A stretch of DNA of 64,000 nucleotides, from positions 180,017,601 to 180,081,600 of the forward strand of contig NC_084827.1 of assembly GCF_033115175.1 (NCBI RefSeq), written 5' to 3'. The position numbers were made by a program, and so were the translations under genes. Positions 11,416 through 21,200 of the stretch are shown here, in pieces. The DNA is from Lepus europaeus (lineage: Eukaryota > Chordata > Mammalia > Lagomorpha > Leporidae). The notes below the pieces were generated by a model. It was given only the letters and a program-made list of their open reading frames with translations. It was not told where the DNA came from and did no database searches. Position 1 is the stretch's first letter; each line of letters opens with the position of its first letter.

Positions 11416-13020
11416 TCCCCTGCCTGTCTCCGGGGCCTCGGCCTCCGCCACGGGGCGCCCGGGCGCCCAGGGACTGCGAGGGCCGGCGGGCCGCAGTGTC
11501 TGCGGGGCTCTGGGCGCTCCCAGGGGGCGAGGGCCAGGCGGCTGGGGAGAGCCGGGGAGCCCGGGCCTGGGGCTGCCCGCGCAGGCCGCCTCTCCTTCCC
11601 GGGGAGCTCTGCTTTCCCTCGGGGTGTGCCCCCCATCCTTGCCGTGGGCTGCGGAGAAGGCGGAGGAATGCTGCTCCTGTTGTGGCGGAGGGGCGCCCGG
11701 GCCCTCCAGGAGCTGTTGGGAGCGCGGGACCCCCGTCGCGCAGGGTCCCTCCCCGAGACACTAAGCGTGTGGGGAGGCCGCAGCTCCCCTGGGCCCACCG
11801 CTGGGCTCTGGGCCACCAACCACAGGTCCGCCCAAGGGCACAGCGGCCCCGGTGTGAGTGTTGAGGGCGGGCGATCGGCGTCCCCCGCGGCCCTCGCATG
11901 CCGCGGCCACCGCGTGTGGCCAGTAGGGACGCGCCCCGGGCAGGCAGCGTGTGCCCATCCTGGCGCGCGCCGGGGGTCGGTATCCAAGGGGCTCGGGGCC
12001 CGGTGCGACCTGCGTGCAGCCACTTCTCCCACCCCTCCCGGCCGCGGAAGCGTCCGCCGAGGTCCCCAGAGCAGACGCCTCCTCCGGTTTGTTGCGCTCA
12101 AAACCCAATCTGGCCGTTTCCCGCCCCTGGCCACGGTCACTCCCGGCCTTCGCGCTGCGCCTGAAGTTCGGGCCGAGGCCTCGGGACCCAGGTCCGCCGG
12201 CTGCGAGGAGGGGACAAGTTATGTCACTGCTAGCCCTGGCCCACGACCATCGTTCCCCTTCTGGGGCCGAGCCCTGCGCGTAAGGGCCGCGCGCGGGGCC
12301 TTCGTCGCGGCCCCCCACCTCCCCTGCCTCCATTCAGGAGGCTGAGCAGGCGAAGCCCCCGGCTCCTCGCGGGGCTGGCTTTGGTGGGTGCAAGCGATCC
12401 GGACCCGCGCTCACCCGCTCCACGCCCCCGGGACACCCGGGGCCTGGCCGCCCGCATGTGGGAAAGCAGCGGGCGGGGCCAGGGGTCCCGGAGGCGTGGG
12501 CTTGGGGCCCCAGCACGTCCCTCCCGCGCCCCCTTGGCCGCCTCACTAGGGCAGGGAGGAGCCCGGCGCCAGGGCCCTGCGCCCCGACACCCAGTCGCCC
12601 GCACGCCTCTCGCCTTGCGTCTTTGTGGCGCTGACCACCCTGGCGCCCTTGGGGTGGGGCGGTGGTCGAGGCCCGCCCCCTCCGCCCCCGCCCGCGCTCA
12701 CCGCCCACCGCCCACCTCCATCGCCGGGAAAGCCCAGCTCTGCTGGCTGGGTTTCTGCGGCGGTGCTGCCGGAGGACGAGGCCGCGAGCCCGATTGACGC
12801 AGCCCGTGCCCTGCAGGCGAAGCCACGCCGTGGCTGTTCGGGTCTGGGCTGTGGGCGCAGAGGTGCGCTTCCTGCCTGGCTGCGGTCGATCTAGGGCCCC
12901 CAGGAGTTTGTGCGGAGCTCCCCCGGTGCCCGCACTGGCCACCCCTCCTCCGGCCGGCCGAGGCCGGGCAGCCTTCTGGCCTTGGATGGGGGCGCCGGAG
13001 GGGGGCGGGTTGCATCTCTG
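11416..13020. promoter_or_regulatory. CpG island between enhancer block and GBX2 3' end
   Basis: CpG is dense throughout and open frames overlap on both strands with no recognised protein. It may be an orphan island or the promoter of an unannotated non-coding RNA; no TATA, CCAAT or splice evidence decides this. Confidence 0.45.
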
Positions 13021-13180
13021 AGAATTCTGTTTTCTTAAATTCCTAACCCCACGGGGGCTCTTGCCCATCCAACTGAATCCCAGGCGAGGTGTTGTTCGGC
13101 CCAAGACCAGCCAACCTGGGGTCACCCTGGCAGTGCCCCCCCCACGCTGGACACACTCAGGAGGCCCAGGGGTTGGTCTG

Positions 13181-13217
13181 ATTGTTTTGTTTTTGTTTTT
13201 TGTTTTTGTTTTTTGCT
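13181..13217 (+). repeat. (TTTTTG)n low-complexity tract
   Basis: Irregular T5-6G units lie just beyond the GBX2 poly(A) signal in the transcript sense. Confidence 0.8.
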
Positions 13218-13230
13218 TTCCTCTCTCCTT

Positions 13231-13236
13231 TTTATT
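13231..13236 (-). terminator. GBX2: GBX2 poly(A) signal AATAAA
   Basis: The plus strand reads TTTATT, so the minus strand has AATAAA within GAATAATAAAAAGG. It is the first canonical hexamer downstream of the GBX2 stop. Cleavage would be expected roughly 10-30 nt further along the minus strand, in the A-rich stretch opposite the TTTTTG repeat. Confidence 0.6.
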
Positions 13237-13806
13237 ATTCACAAGACCGAGATTTGCTTAAATGTCATAACTTAAAGGAAAATAAGCTACATTGAAATAA
13301 ATTAAACACAGGAGACGGCTTGAGATGGGAAAGGAAGCCAGGCCAAAGCAAAGCAAACTTGCAGGCTGCCCCAGCGTCTGCTTCGGTCAACTAAAACTCC
13401 AGAACAGAAACAAAAATAAGTGTGACCCCGGTGTTTCGTTGCGTTCGTGTTTACCTTTGGAAAAGCGGCTGCCAAGGCTGCCGACTCGCGGGCTGTTTGC
13501 TTTCTCCGGGAGCGAGAGCGGAGCCCATTCCTGGTCATTTGGTCCCGTGTGACTTTCCAAAATACTGCAGCCGAGATCCGGTCTCTCTAGATAGCTATGT
13601 ACAAAGTAGGCTCCTACAATAAATATTGAATGCATCTTCAGGCGTGGCTGGCTTCAGCCCCCCCCGAAAGCGGTCTCGTGGGCCTGTTTCGCGGGTATAT
13701 TCTCAATGTGCTGGGCTGTGACACCGAGTGTTGCTTCACACGCAGGGGAGTCCACCAAGGAGCTGCGGGCGCTGGGCCTCTCCGCGGCTGGCGGCCGGGA
13801 GGGCGC
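13231..13806 (-). other. GBX2: GBX2 3' untranslated region
   Basis: This is non-coding sequence immediately downstream of the GBX2 stop, running to the first AATAAA on the minus strand. It becomes AU-rich after the first 150 nt and contains a TGTACATA (13603-13596), which matches the Pumilio UGUANAUA consensus, and several ATTTATT-like stretches. A length of about 575 nt fits a transcript of roughly 2 kb. The true cleavage point is inferred, not seen. Confidence 0.7.
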
Positions 13807-14330
13807 TCAGGGCCGGGCCTGCTCCAGCTGCTGGTGCTGGCTCCGAATGGCGAACCTGCTGACGTGGACCGGGATGGGCACGACGATCTTGGGGTTCCGC
13901 GAGGGCTCCCCGGTCTTGGAGTTGGCATTGCCCGCCTTCACGCGTTTCCACTTGGCGCGGCGGTTCTGGAACCAGATCTTCACCTGCACCTCGCTGAGTT
14001 TGAGGGCGTGCGCGATCTGCGAGCGCTCCGTCAGCGACAGGTACTTCTTGCAATGGAACTCCTTCTCCAGCTCCAGCAGCTGCTCGCTGGTGAAGGCAGT
14101 CCGCCGCCGCCGGTTCTTGCCGGTAGACGTGGTGCCGCCCGCCGCGCCGCCGCTCGCCGGGGGCTCCTCCAGCGCGTGGCCCGCGTCCTCCTCCTTGTGG
14201 GCCGCCTGGCCGGTCAGATTGTCATCCGAGCTGTAGTCCACATCGCTCTCCAGTGAGAAGCTCTCCTCCTTGCCCTTCGGGTCGTCTTCCACCTTTGGCT
14301 CGTCTTTCCCTTGTCCTCGGACAGCCCCGA
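13807..14330 (-). CDS. GBX2: GBX2 coding exon 2 (homeodomain exon)
   Basis: The exon starts after a polypyrimidine-TTTCAG acceptor (first base 14330) and ends at TGA 13809-13807. It encodes residues 171-344: the acidic linker [17 protein letters not shown], the [13 protein letters not shown] stretch, then the complete homeodomain and the C-terminal tail. The reading frame is intact, with no stop or frameshift. The segment around 219-237 (Ala/Pro/Gly-rich, just before STGKNRRRR) is the least constrained-looking part. Confidence 0.97.
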
Positions 14331-15729
14331 CTGAAAGCAAAACCAAACGGCGTTTTATGACCGCCTGCACTCCGGCCTTCCTCTCCCCTGCGCGCCTCCG
14401 GCCGCGGGTCACCGGTCCTGGACTTTATCCCGTGGGTTATTCTCGGCCTTGGGTGGGGGGTGGGGGTGGGCAGGAGAGCCTGAGAAAGCTCACAGGAGCG
14501 TACGGGACCGCACAGGCCGCGGGGCCATCGCTCAAGGGCCCGCCTTGCCATCCGCGCACCCTGCCTGCGCTGGCCGCCCAGGGAGCAGCGGGAGGCGGGA
14601 GGCCCAAGGGCGCGTCCCCTTTGTCCCCCGGCGGCGGCGGCGGGCTGGGGACAGAGGGAAGTTCCTGAGCCAGCCTGCGGCTCTTCCCCGGGCCCACGAA
14701 GGGAAAATTCCCCGAAGGTAAATTCCATCGCAGCCACGGCGGGGACGCGGGGACGCGGGGACGTGCAGGTGCCAGACCGCGAGACAGGTGGTGCTGGCCG
14801 AAGAGGGGTTCCCGCAGCCTTGGGGGAAGTTCCCACCGGGCACCCCCGGCACACACGCCCAGGGAAGGGTTCAGCGAGGCCGGGCGCTCCTGGGCACCCG
14901 CACCACTGTGAAGAGCAGCCCCCCAGACTCCCCTGAGTGCTGCGTCCGGTCCGGTGGAGCCGGGCGGCGGGTTCCTGCGCACTCGTCCCTGCAGAGATGT
15001 GGCTCCCCGCGCAGCCGCTGGCTAGGGGCGCCGAATGCCCCTCCGGGGACCCCGCTTACGGTGTGTTTCTAGATGCCCGCCGGAGGTCGTGCGGCGCAGC
15101 GCGACCCAGCGGACTCCTCTCGCTCCTCCGGCAGGGGGGCGCGGCCTCGCCCCCCGGACCCCCGCGGGAACCCCGCGCCGGCCCGCCCCCGCCCCGGCTG
15201 CGCGCGCCGCCGACTCACCGAGCGACGCCTGCACCGCCTCGGCGGCGGAGAAGGCGAGCAGCGAGCCCTCCTTGGACAGGAAGCCTTTGCCGTCCTCGGC
15301 GTCGGCTTGCAGCGCCTCCGCTTTGTCGAAGTTGCCGCCGCCCGGCAGCGGCTGCGGCGCGAACTTGCGGGCTGCCGCCGCCTCCTGGTGCTGCGGGGCC
15401 GCGGAGAAGCCGCCGGGCAGCGTGGCCATGAGCGTGGAGGTGAGCGCCATGCCCTGCGCCAGGCTGGAGCAGAAGCCGGTGGGCAGGCTGGGGATCTGGT
15501 GGTGGGGGTGCGCGGGCGGCAGCGCGGCCTGGGGCAGCGCGGGCGGCGGCGGCGGCGGCGGCAGCACCACCGGCCGGTAAGGCATGAACATGGGGTAGCC
15601 GGTGTAGACGAAATGGCCGGGGCTGGGCTGCGGCGGGCTGCCGATCAGCGAGTCTATGCTGAAGGCCGTGCTACTCCCCAGCGGGCGCTGCATCATCATC
15701 AGAGACGGCGACGGGAACGCTGCGCTCAT
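13807..15729 (-). CDS. GBX2: GBX2, gastrulation brain homeobox 2 transcription factor (complete, 2 coding exons)
   Basis: The CDS joins 15729-15219 (exon 1, 511 nt) to 14330-13807 (exon 2, 524 nt): 345 codons including TGA, 344 aa. From memory human GBX2 is 348 aa. Exon 1 ends CTCG|GTGAGT and exon 2 follows a TTTCAG acceptor; the split codon G|TC gives Val171. Visible elements are FSIDSLI at residues 23-29, an eh1-type Groucho/TLE motif; seven prolines at 57-63; an acidic, serine-rich stretch around 181-225; a homeodomain at about 243-302 with WFQN at 290-293 (Gln50, Asn51 by homeodomain numbering); and a basic tail ending EQARP. The family is nuclear and binds TAATTA-type sites. GBX2 is known to help position the midbrain-hindbrain boundary opposite OTX2 and to act in neural crest and thalamus. 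The ATG is the first in the frame before the conserved N-terminus. GBX1 is the only close alternative; the N-terminus and the ASB18 neighbour favour GBX2. Confidence 0.97.
14331..15218 (-). other. GBX2: GBX2 intron (888 bp)
   Basis: This is the only intron interrupting the GBX2 coding region. It is bounded by GTGAGT at 15218-15213 and TTTCAG ending at 14331, phase 1. It is GC-rich, has no interspersed repeat, and contains a short GGGGACGC-type tandem near 14745-14765. Long open frames cross it on both strands because of base composition, and none looks like a gene. Confidence 0.9.
15219..15729 (-). CDS. GBX2: GBX2 coding exon 1
   Basis: The exon runs from the ATG at 15729-15727 to the donor CTCG|GTGAGT; the last exonic base is 15219. 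It encodes residues 1-170 plus the first base of codon 171. The content is MSAAFP..., a triple Met, the eh1 motif, the proline run encoded by CCG codons, a His-rich patch (HPHHQ), a Met/Thr-rich segment and EAVQASL at the end. The exon is GC-rich and lies in the promoter CpG island. Compared with the human protein as I remember it, rabbit has one extra residue near position 7 and lacks a few residues after the polyproline run. Confidence 0.95.
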
Positions 15730-16115
15730 AGACGCGCTCGGGAGAGGCCGGCGAGAGGTGCAAAGTGCCCGCGCCGCGCCGCCGCCGCCGCCGCCGGGAA
15801 GCCCGCCGGACGCCGGGAGCGCCGGGCCGGGGCCGAGCGGGGCCCGCAGAGCAGACGCGGCCGCGCCCTCAGTCCTGGGCCCGCGGCATGCCCGGCGGGC
15901 GCGGGCGGTGCGCCGCGAGAGGCCGTGCGCCCCGGGGTGGAGAGGGCGCGCGGGCCTCGCGCGCTCGCCGGGACCGCCGCCGGCCGCTGGCTCGTCCAAG
16001 CCCGCGCGCGTCGCGCCCGCGACCCTCGGCCCCGGCTCGCTGCCGGCCGTGCGTCCGTCCCGCCGTCCGCCGCCGCCCGCGGGCCGCTGGGGAGCGCGCG
16101 AAGCCGGCGCACTCG
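15730..16115 (-). other. GBX2: GBX2 5' untranslated region (approximate)
   Basis: This is very GC- and CpG-rich sequence between the GBX2 ATG and the inferred start site about 25-30 nt downstream of the TTTAAA box. No SINE or other repeat interrupts it. The upper limit is inferred from promoter motifs, not from transcript evidence. Confidence 0.5.
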
Positions 16116-16290
16116 TCTCGGGCGGGCGCCGCCAGCGCCTTTAAATCGCGCTCCTCTTTCTCATTCACGTTTTGCCTCCTGCCCCGCCGGGCTCGCCGCA
16201 CGTGGGGCCGCGCGCCGCCGCTGATTGGCTGCGCCGGGAGGAGGCGGGACTCCGCCCGGAGGCTCCGCCCCCTCCACCCCGGCCCTCCGC
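16116..16290 (-). promoter_or_regulatory. GBX2: GBX2 core and proximal promoter (TATA-like box, CCAAT box, GC boxes)
   Basis: In minus-strand orientation there is a TTTAAA box at 16145-16140, a CCAAT box at 16228-16224 (plus strand ATTGG inside CTGATTGGCT), and several GC boxes (GGCGGG/CCGCCC) between about 16235 and 16275. The spacing is classical: CCAAT roughly 80 bp upstream of the TATA-like box. The promoter sits about 400 bp upstream of the GBX2 ATG within a CpG island. Confidence 0.65.
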
Positions 16291-16689
16291 GAGCGGGCTG
16301 CGGGCGCCACCGTCGGAGCGCGGGGGCTCGGGCTCCCGGGCCGCGCCGAGCAAACTTGGCGGGGGCCGCTGGTACCTCCCAGGCTGCAGCCCTGGGGCCC
16401 TGCAGCCTCGCCCAGCCTCCTCGGAAGTCGCCGCGGGCGGCCCGGGGGCCGTGGCCATCTTCTGCCCGCGGCCAGCCCTGGCGCTGGGCGCTGCCGCTGC
16501 GCTGGGGGGTCCCGGCGGGGAGTGTGGGGGGGGAGTCCTGGAGTTGGGGGCAGGGTCGTGACCCGCCAGGTCCGCCCCCAGCCCCTTGCCGGCCCTGACC
16601 CGGCAGATCCTGTTGGCGGCGGGGAGCGGTGGTGGCCGCCGGCTCTCGCGTCCCGAGCTGGGCCCTCGCGTGAGCGGTCCCTCCTCTCA

Positions 16690-16920
16690 TTTTTCACATT
16701 CTTAATCATCGCACCTATTTGCACACTTTGCCAGCGCGCACCGAAATAACAGCCACGACAATTATGATAATAAAGCGAGTCCTTTATCCGCTCCCTTCCC
16801 GGGCAGGAAGGGGGAGTCGCTGCGCCTCCAGCCTGTATAACGTGAGATTATCCTGATGAAAGCTTTATGATGTTTGCTCAAATAAAAGCTGCGTTTGGTA
16901 AATAGGCGCTAATTAAGCAC
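16690..16920. promoter_or_regulatory. Candidate conserved element upstream of GBX2 promoter
   Basis: This AT-rich island follows the CpG-rich promoter. It has CTTAATCATCG, ACAATTATGATAATAAAG, GAGATTATCCTG, AGCTTTATGATG and CGCTAATTAAGC. It lies about 0.5-0.8 kb upstream of the inferred GBX2 start site. Confidence 0.5.
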
Positions 16921-17394
16921 GTTGGGCGCGGAGGGAGCGCTCGCCCCGGCGCCGCCGCCGCCGGGGCTCCAGCGCCGGGACGCGAGGGCGCGCGGCTTCC
17001 TTGGCCGGCTGCGGGACGGACGCCTCCTTCGGGATACCTCCCCCGCGCTCGACCCGGGTAAAGACTCCGGCCTAGGGGAGAAGGGGGTGTGGGGGAGGGG
17101 GAGGGAAGCCCTGCTCCCGCCCCCCACCCCCCACCACGGTAAAACAAAAACTTCCAGCCCTTGGGTCCCTTTGGAAACAGAGCCATTTCGTGGCAGGGAC
17201 AGACCGTGCCAAGCGCGCCGGCGCGCGCGGGGCTTCCACGAGCTGCCAGGGCCTCCGCCTCCAGGTCCTGGGTCTCCGCGTCCTTGCCGAACCGCGTCAC
17301 GGCGAAGACGAGAGGGGGCATTGCTCCGTGGGCCGTGGAAAGTCAGCTCGGGCCAAGGAGCCAGCGGCCGGGGAGCTGGCCCGTGCCGGGCGTG
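16921..17394. other. GC-rich, repeat-free sequence upstream of GBX2
   Basis: This is CpG-rich with overlapping open frames on both strands and no recognised protein. Confidence 0.4.
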
Positions 17395-17480
17395 TGGATC
17401 ACCTACAAGCACGTTTAATTGGGAGATAAAGACAAATCGATGTTTATGAATTTATCGATCCGATTCTTCGAAGCTCTTTC
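17395..17480. promoter_or_regulatory. Candidate conserved element with paired ATCGAT motifs
   Basis: CGTTTAATTGGGAG, AAATCGATGTTTATG and TTTATCGATCCG occur within 85 bp. TTTATG and ATCGAT are HOX/CUX-like cores. This is an AT-rich pocket in GC-rich DNA. Confidence 0.45.
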
Positions 17481-17515
17481 TCCTGCTTCCTCTTTCTCTC
17501 GCTGTAACCCCGAGA

Positions 17516-17535
17516 CCCCCCCCCACGGGGGGGGG
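17516..17535. repeat. C9-AC-G9 perfect inverted repeat
   Basis: Nine C, then A-C, then nine G; the arms are perfectly complementary. It could form a GC hairpin or arise by slippage, and is a likely sequencing or replication trouble spot. Confidence 0.85.
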
Positions 17536-17962
17536 ACGTCTTAATCGCCGGTCGCCTCCTCGGCTTGGGGTCTGCCCAGAGACCCCCTACCCCTGCAGCG
17601 GGCCCTGGTGGGGAGGGGCGGGGGGCTCCGAGCGAGCTCGCCGGCCTCGCCGCCAGCCGCCCTCCTCCTCCTCGCCGTCGCCCCCTCCCCACCCCACCGT
17701 CCCCGGGACAAAGACGTGTGGAGCGCGTTTCCCCACTCCCGGCCGCAGTAATAGATGGCTCGGCAGCAGGCGGCTTGAAAGGAATTCATTAGGACGCGGC
17801 CTGTGCTGCCTGTACGGACTTCACGCCCAGACCCCGGGGTGGCTCAGGTGGTGCGGGGGGCCCTGATTCTCCGCCGGCATCCCCGCGGAGGGAGGCGTCC
17901 GCGGGGACTCGGAGCTCCAAGCCGTCGTTCTCCACTCACACAAGAAGGGGAAAAGAGAAAGA

Positions 17963-18005
17963 AAGAAAGAAAAATATATTATATATATATGTGTGTGTGT
18001 GTGTA
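17963..18005 (+). repeat. GAAA / TA / GT microsatellite cluster
   Basis: GAAAGAAAGAAAG leads into TATATATATATAT and then GTGTGTGTGTGTGT. Confidence 0.9.
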
Positions 18006-18234
18006 TACCGAAGCCCAGGGCAAAAGGCTGGGTTCCTGGCGCAAGCAGCACTCGCTCTGCTTATGGGATGCGCGCCTAAGCAGTCTCCGAGCCTTTCCCT
18101 GTGTTTCCAATGCTGGGAGACAGCGCTGGGCCCTTCTCCCCGGGGGTCCCCGGCTCCCCTGCCTGCCCCCCCACCCCCACCCCCACCCCCGCCCTGCTGG
18201 TTCACCGGCAGAATGGCAGAATCCCGGTTCAGGG

Positions 18235-18445
18235 GTTCACTGGATGCCTTTGGTGGTAACTCCAGGTTTCAAGTTCAGCAGCCGGAAGGTGTGGGTCCCG
18301 GAATTGCTGCCACACTTGAGATAATTTGAGGACGCGTAAATTGCGGCGGACAAGTATTGACTGCGGGGGTTATGGCGCTCATCTTTTATTAGTGAGCTCA
18401 GATAATTCTCTTCAGTGCGAATCTTATTTACTAGTGTGCTTTTTC
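18235..18445. promoter_or_regulatory. Candidate conserved element
   Basis: It contains TGAGATAATTTGAGG, CGTAAATTGCGG, CTTTTATTAGTGAGC, CAGATAATTCTC and CTTATTTACTAG. Repeat-free, with no supported reading frame. Confidence 0.45.
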
Positions 18446-19255
18446 CTCCTCCCCTCCCCGAACGCAATGCTGTCATATTTTCTCACCCAACGCCTAAGTG
18501 CTTAGGAAACCACTGTCCGCGTCCTCAAAGGATCCTCAGGTTTCCGCGTGGGTCTCCAGACCCGCAACGCGTGGGTGCCGCCGAGAGCCAAAGTCTACGG
18601 TTTTTCCTCGGCCCTCCAAGGAGACTGATGGGTAGCGAGCGACAGGTGCACGGCTCAGGCTTTCCTGGATTCCCACCTGCTCTGCGGCCAGCTGACTCCG
18701 GAGGCAGGGTCCTGCGCGGGAAAACCCACGGGCCGGATCCCCGCAAGTTCTCTTTCAGAGCCCCGCCCCTCTCCAGCCGCGGAAGGGGAAGGACACACGG
18801 AACCGAGACCCGGCCCCCGGTTCCAGCCAACTCTCCTTTCGCGAGAAGCGTCCCTTCAGGAGGGCGACAGTCAGCCCCTAGGCGCTGGACTCCGGGGGTG
18901 GCCAGCAAGTGGCCGGATGGCGCCAAGCCACGGGAAACGTGGCTTAGACGTTCAGCCACAGGCACGGCGATTCCGCGGGCCCCACGCATCGGCGTTCATG
19001 TGCGGGTGTGTGGAGGCCGAGCGTGCACAACAGAACACGCACGAGCGAGTGAATATTCACACAGCGAACTCGCGTGGGCCTGCTGAGCCGGGACCTCGCG
19101 AGGAGGTGCAGAGGACCGTGCGCACTTGGATGTGGCCCGCCAGGGTGGAGGCGGCTGGTGGTCGTGGCGAGGGGCCGGCCTGGATGCCCCAATCTCGGTG
19201 GACGCGGGGAAACCGCTGGCTTCGCGGGCCGGGGCGCGGGCGGCTGGTTGGTTTC
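18446..19255. other. GC-rich, repeat-free interval
   Basis: Overlapping open frames up to 223 codons occur on the plus strand, with no recognised domain. It separates two AT-rich candidate elements. Confidence 0.4.
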
Positions 19256-19975
19256 TCCGGCAACCGGGTTGTTTTATTTATAGGGATTTGGAGGGCCTGA
19301 CCACTGGGTCACTGCGGCGGCTCTCGCCCCTGGCAGGAGTTGGGAGATAACTCGGGATGGGTTTATTTATGGACGGGCAATTGGGATTCACACCCAGCTA
19401 ACCCGGAGCAGTCCCTCCCTGGCCCAAGACGCACTCACAAAGGGGTGCTTGTGTAAAATTTCCCATCAGACACACCAATTTGCAAGTAGCAGAAAGCATT
19501 GAAGCCTCATCTTTTTAAACTGTTTTATTCACTTTTTTTTTTTTTTAAATCTGAAAGCTCAAAATAGACTCCATGTGGCTCTAAGTGAAGCCAGCCCTTG
19601 GCCGGCTTTGAAATAGCTTCTGCAATTATGTAAAAGAGCCATTCACCAACAGACGGAATTAAAAGGGATCTCGCCGCTTCTCTTTCATTCCCAGCCTCTC
19701 ATGTTTGGCCTGTCAAAGCACCTCCAACACGATGTCTTTCTCCAGCACAAAAGGCCGAACAAAAAAAGTCCCCAAACTTGTAAATTGAACGTCAAGGGAA
19801 CTTTAAACAATTTAAAGCCCATAAATAATGATAAAGGGGCCGGGCGAAAAAGGCAAACCCATTCAATTAATAGAGTTTCCCAAGCAAAGATCAAGTGGTG
19901 GATAAAATAAAAGTCCTTGGTCTCATTATTCTGCTCCTTGGCCGTGCAGAAAGCGGCACAGGGGGTTATTCTAAA
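19256..19975. promoter_or_regulatory. Candidate conserved enhancer block (about 700 bp)
   Basis: This is the longest AT-rich, repeat-free block upstream of GBX2. Motifs include GTTTATTTATGG, ACCAATTTGCAAG, GCAATTATGTAAAAG, AATTTAAAGCCCATAAATAATG, TTCAATTAATAG and AAGATCAAG (TCF/LEF-like). It lies about 3.5-4 kb upstream of the GBX2 promoter. Confidence 0.55.
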
Positions 19976-21200
19976 GCGCCCGAAGACGCCGCACTTGGCT
20001 GGGCGGCCAGCGCAGCCACATTCTTATGGAGAAAGTTTGCTTTTTTGTCCCCACCCTCAAAGTGGTAGAAACAAAACCTCAACCTCAAAACGTGAAGGGG
20101 AGGGGCCTTTTCCTTTCTCTTCTTTTTCTTTTTCTTTTGCATTTCCTCGGGGGAGTTGGAACGTGTTTGCCGCCGGCCTGAGGCCAGGAAACGCGACCCT
20201 TCCTTCACACCTGCGTCGCCTTCCCCCACGCCAGCTCCGAGGCGCCCCGGAGCCACAGCCGCGTGGCCCTCGAGACAGACCCTCGTGGGACACGGGGACA
20301 CGGGGACAGAGCGTGGCGTGGGCTCCTGCGCGCCCCGGGAAGCGCCGAGATGGCGGGCGCGGACGGCGCGCCCCAAGAGCACGCTCGGAGCCGGGGTTCT
20401 CCCCACGCGCTGGGCGCCGGGCCGGGCTCTCCCGTGGGGCACAGACGGGCGTCCTAGCTCCTTTTCGGAGCAGCCTCTACTGTCGGACTGGGAGTTCATG
20501 ACCGCCGCGGGTAACATACTGTCCAGCGCTTTCCCCCTGGAAGCCGCGCGCCCGCGCTCACCGCGCGTCTCCCCGACAGTGCCCAGCCGAGCAAGGGGGC
20601 CCGTCCGCGGGGTCCGGGACGCAGGGCCGCCCACCCTGCGCGCCCAGGGGGAGCACTCGACAAGGCTGGGCTAGGAGTTCCGCCTTAAGGGGTGCAGGGC
20701 GGAGGCCCGGGCTGGAGCTACCAAGGACACCGAAGGCACCGGCCGGGGGTGGCGCGGGGTCCGCGCGACTGACGTCCACTTCCTTCACGCACGGGGGTCC
20801 CGCAGGCCGTGTAGTCCGGAAAGCCCAGGCCCCGGGGCGCTGCGGAGGGAGGCGCAGGCCGCAGGGAGAGCGCCTCTCGCCTGGCTCAGTCTGCTCCCTG
20901 GGATTCCCGCGGCCTCGCCTGCCTTTCGGGGACTTCAAATGCACCCCGCCACCGGGCGCCCAGCTTTCATCCCCCCCCCCCCCGCACAGCAGGCATTGTT
21001 TGCGGGACTTCACAGAGATGCTAATCCCGGGGCCACGCCAACAGCGGCCTGGGAGGCACGCAGAGGGCACGGAGGGGTGAGGGAGATGCGCAGGCCTGGG
21101 CTAGGGGCCTTGGGGACCCCCGCACGGGCAGCCCCCTTGGGGAACACGGGTCTGCCCCCGCGCAGCCTCCTGCCCACCTTGTCCTGGAAGGCTGCGGGCA
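19976..21200. other. GC-rich, CpG-rich interval
   Basis: No recognised gene. It contains a CCCCC run near 20970-20982 and GGGACACGGGGACACGGGGACA near 20286-20310. Long open frames are present on both strands. Confidence 0.35.

Larger units (their letters stand above)
14900..17000. promoter_or_regulatory. CpG island over GBX2 exon 1 and promoter
   Basis: CpG dinucleotides are dense throughout, with CGCG and GCCGCC runs, across exon 1, the 5'UTR and the upstream region. No interspersed repeats are present. Such islands are usual for developmental homeobox genes and typical Polycomb targets. Limits were judged by eye. Confidence 0.7.

Noticed and set aside
15073-16598. Long plus-strand frames opposite GBX2 exon 1
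   Set aside because: They are antisense shadows of the GC-rich exon and 5'UTR with no family resemblance.
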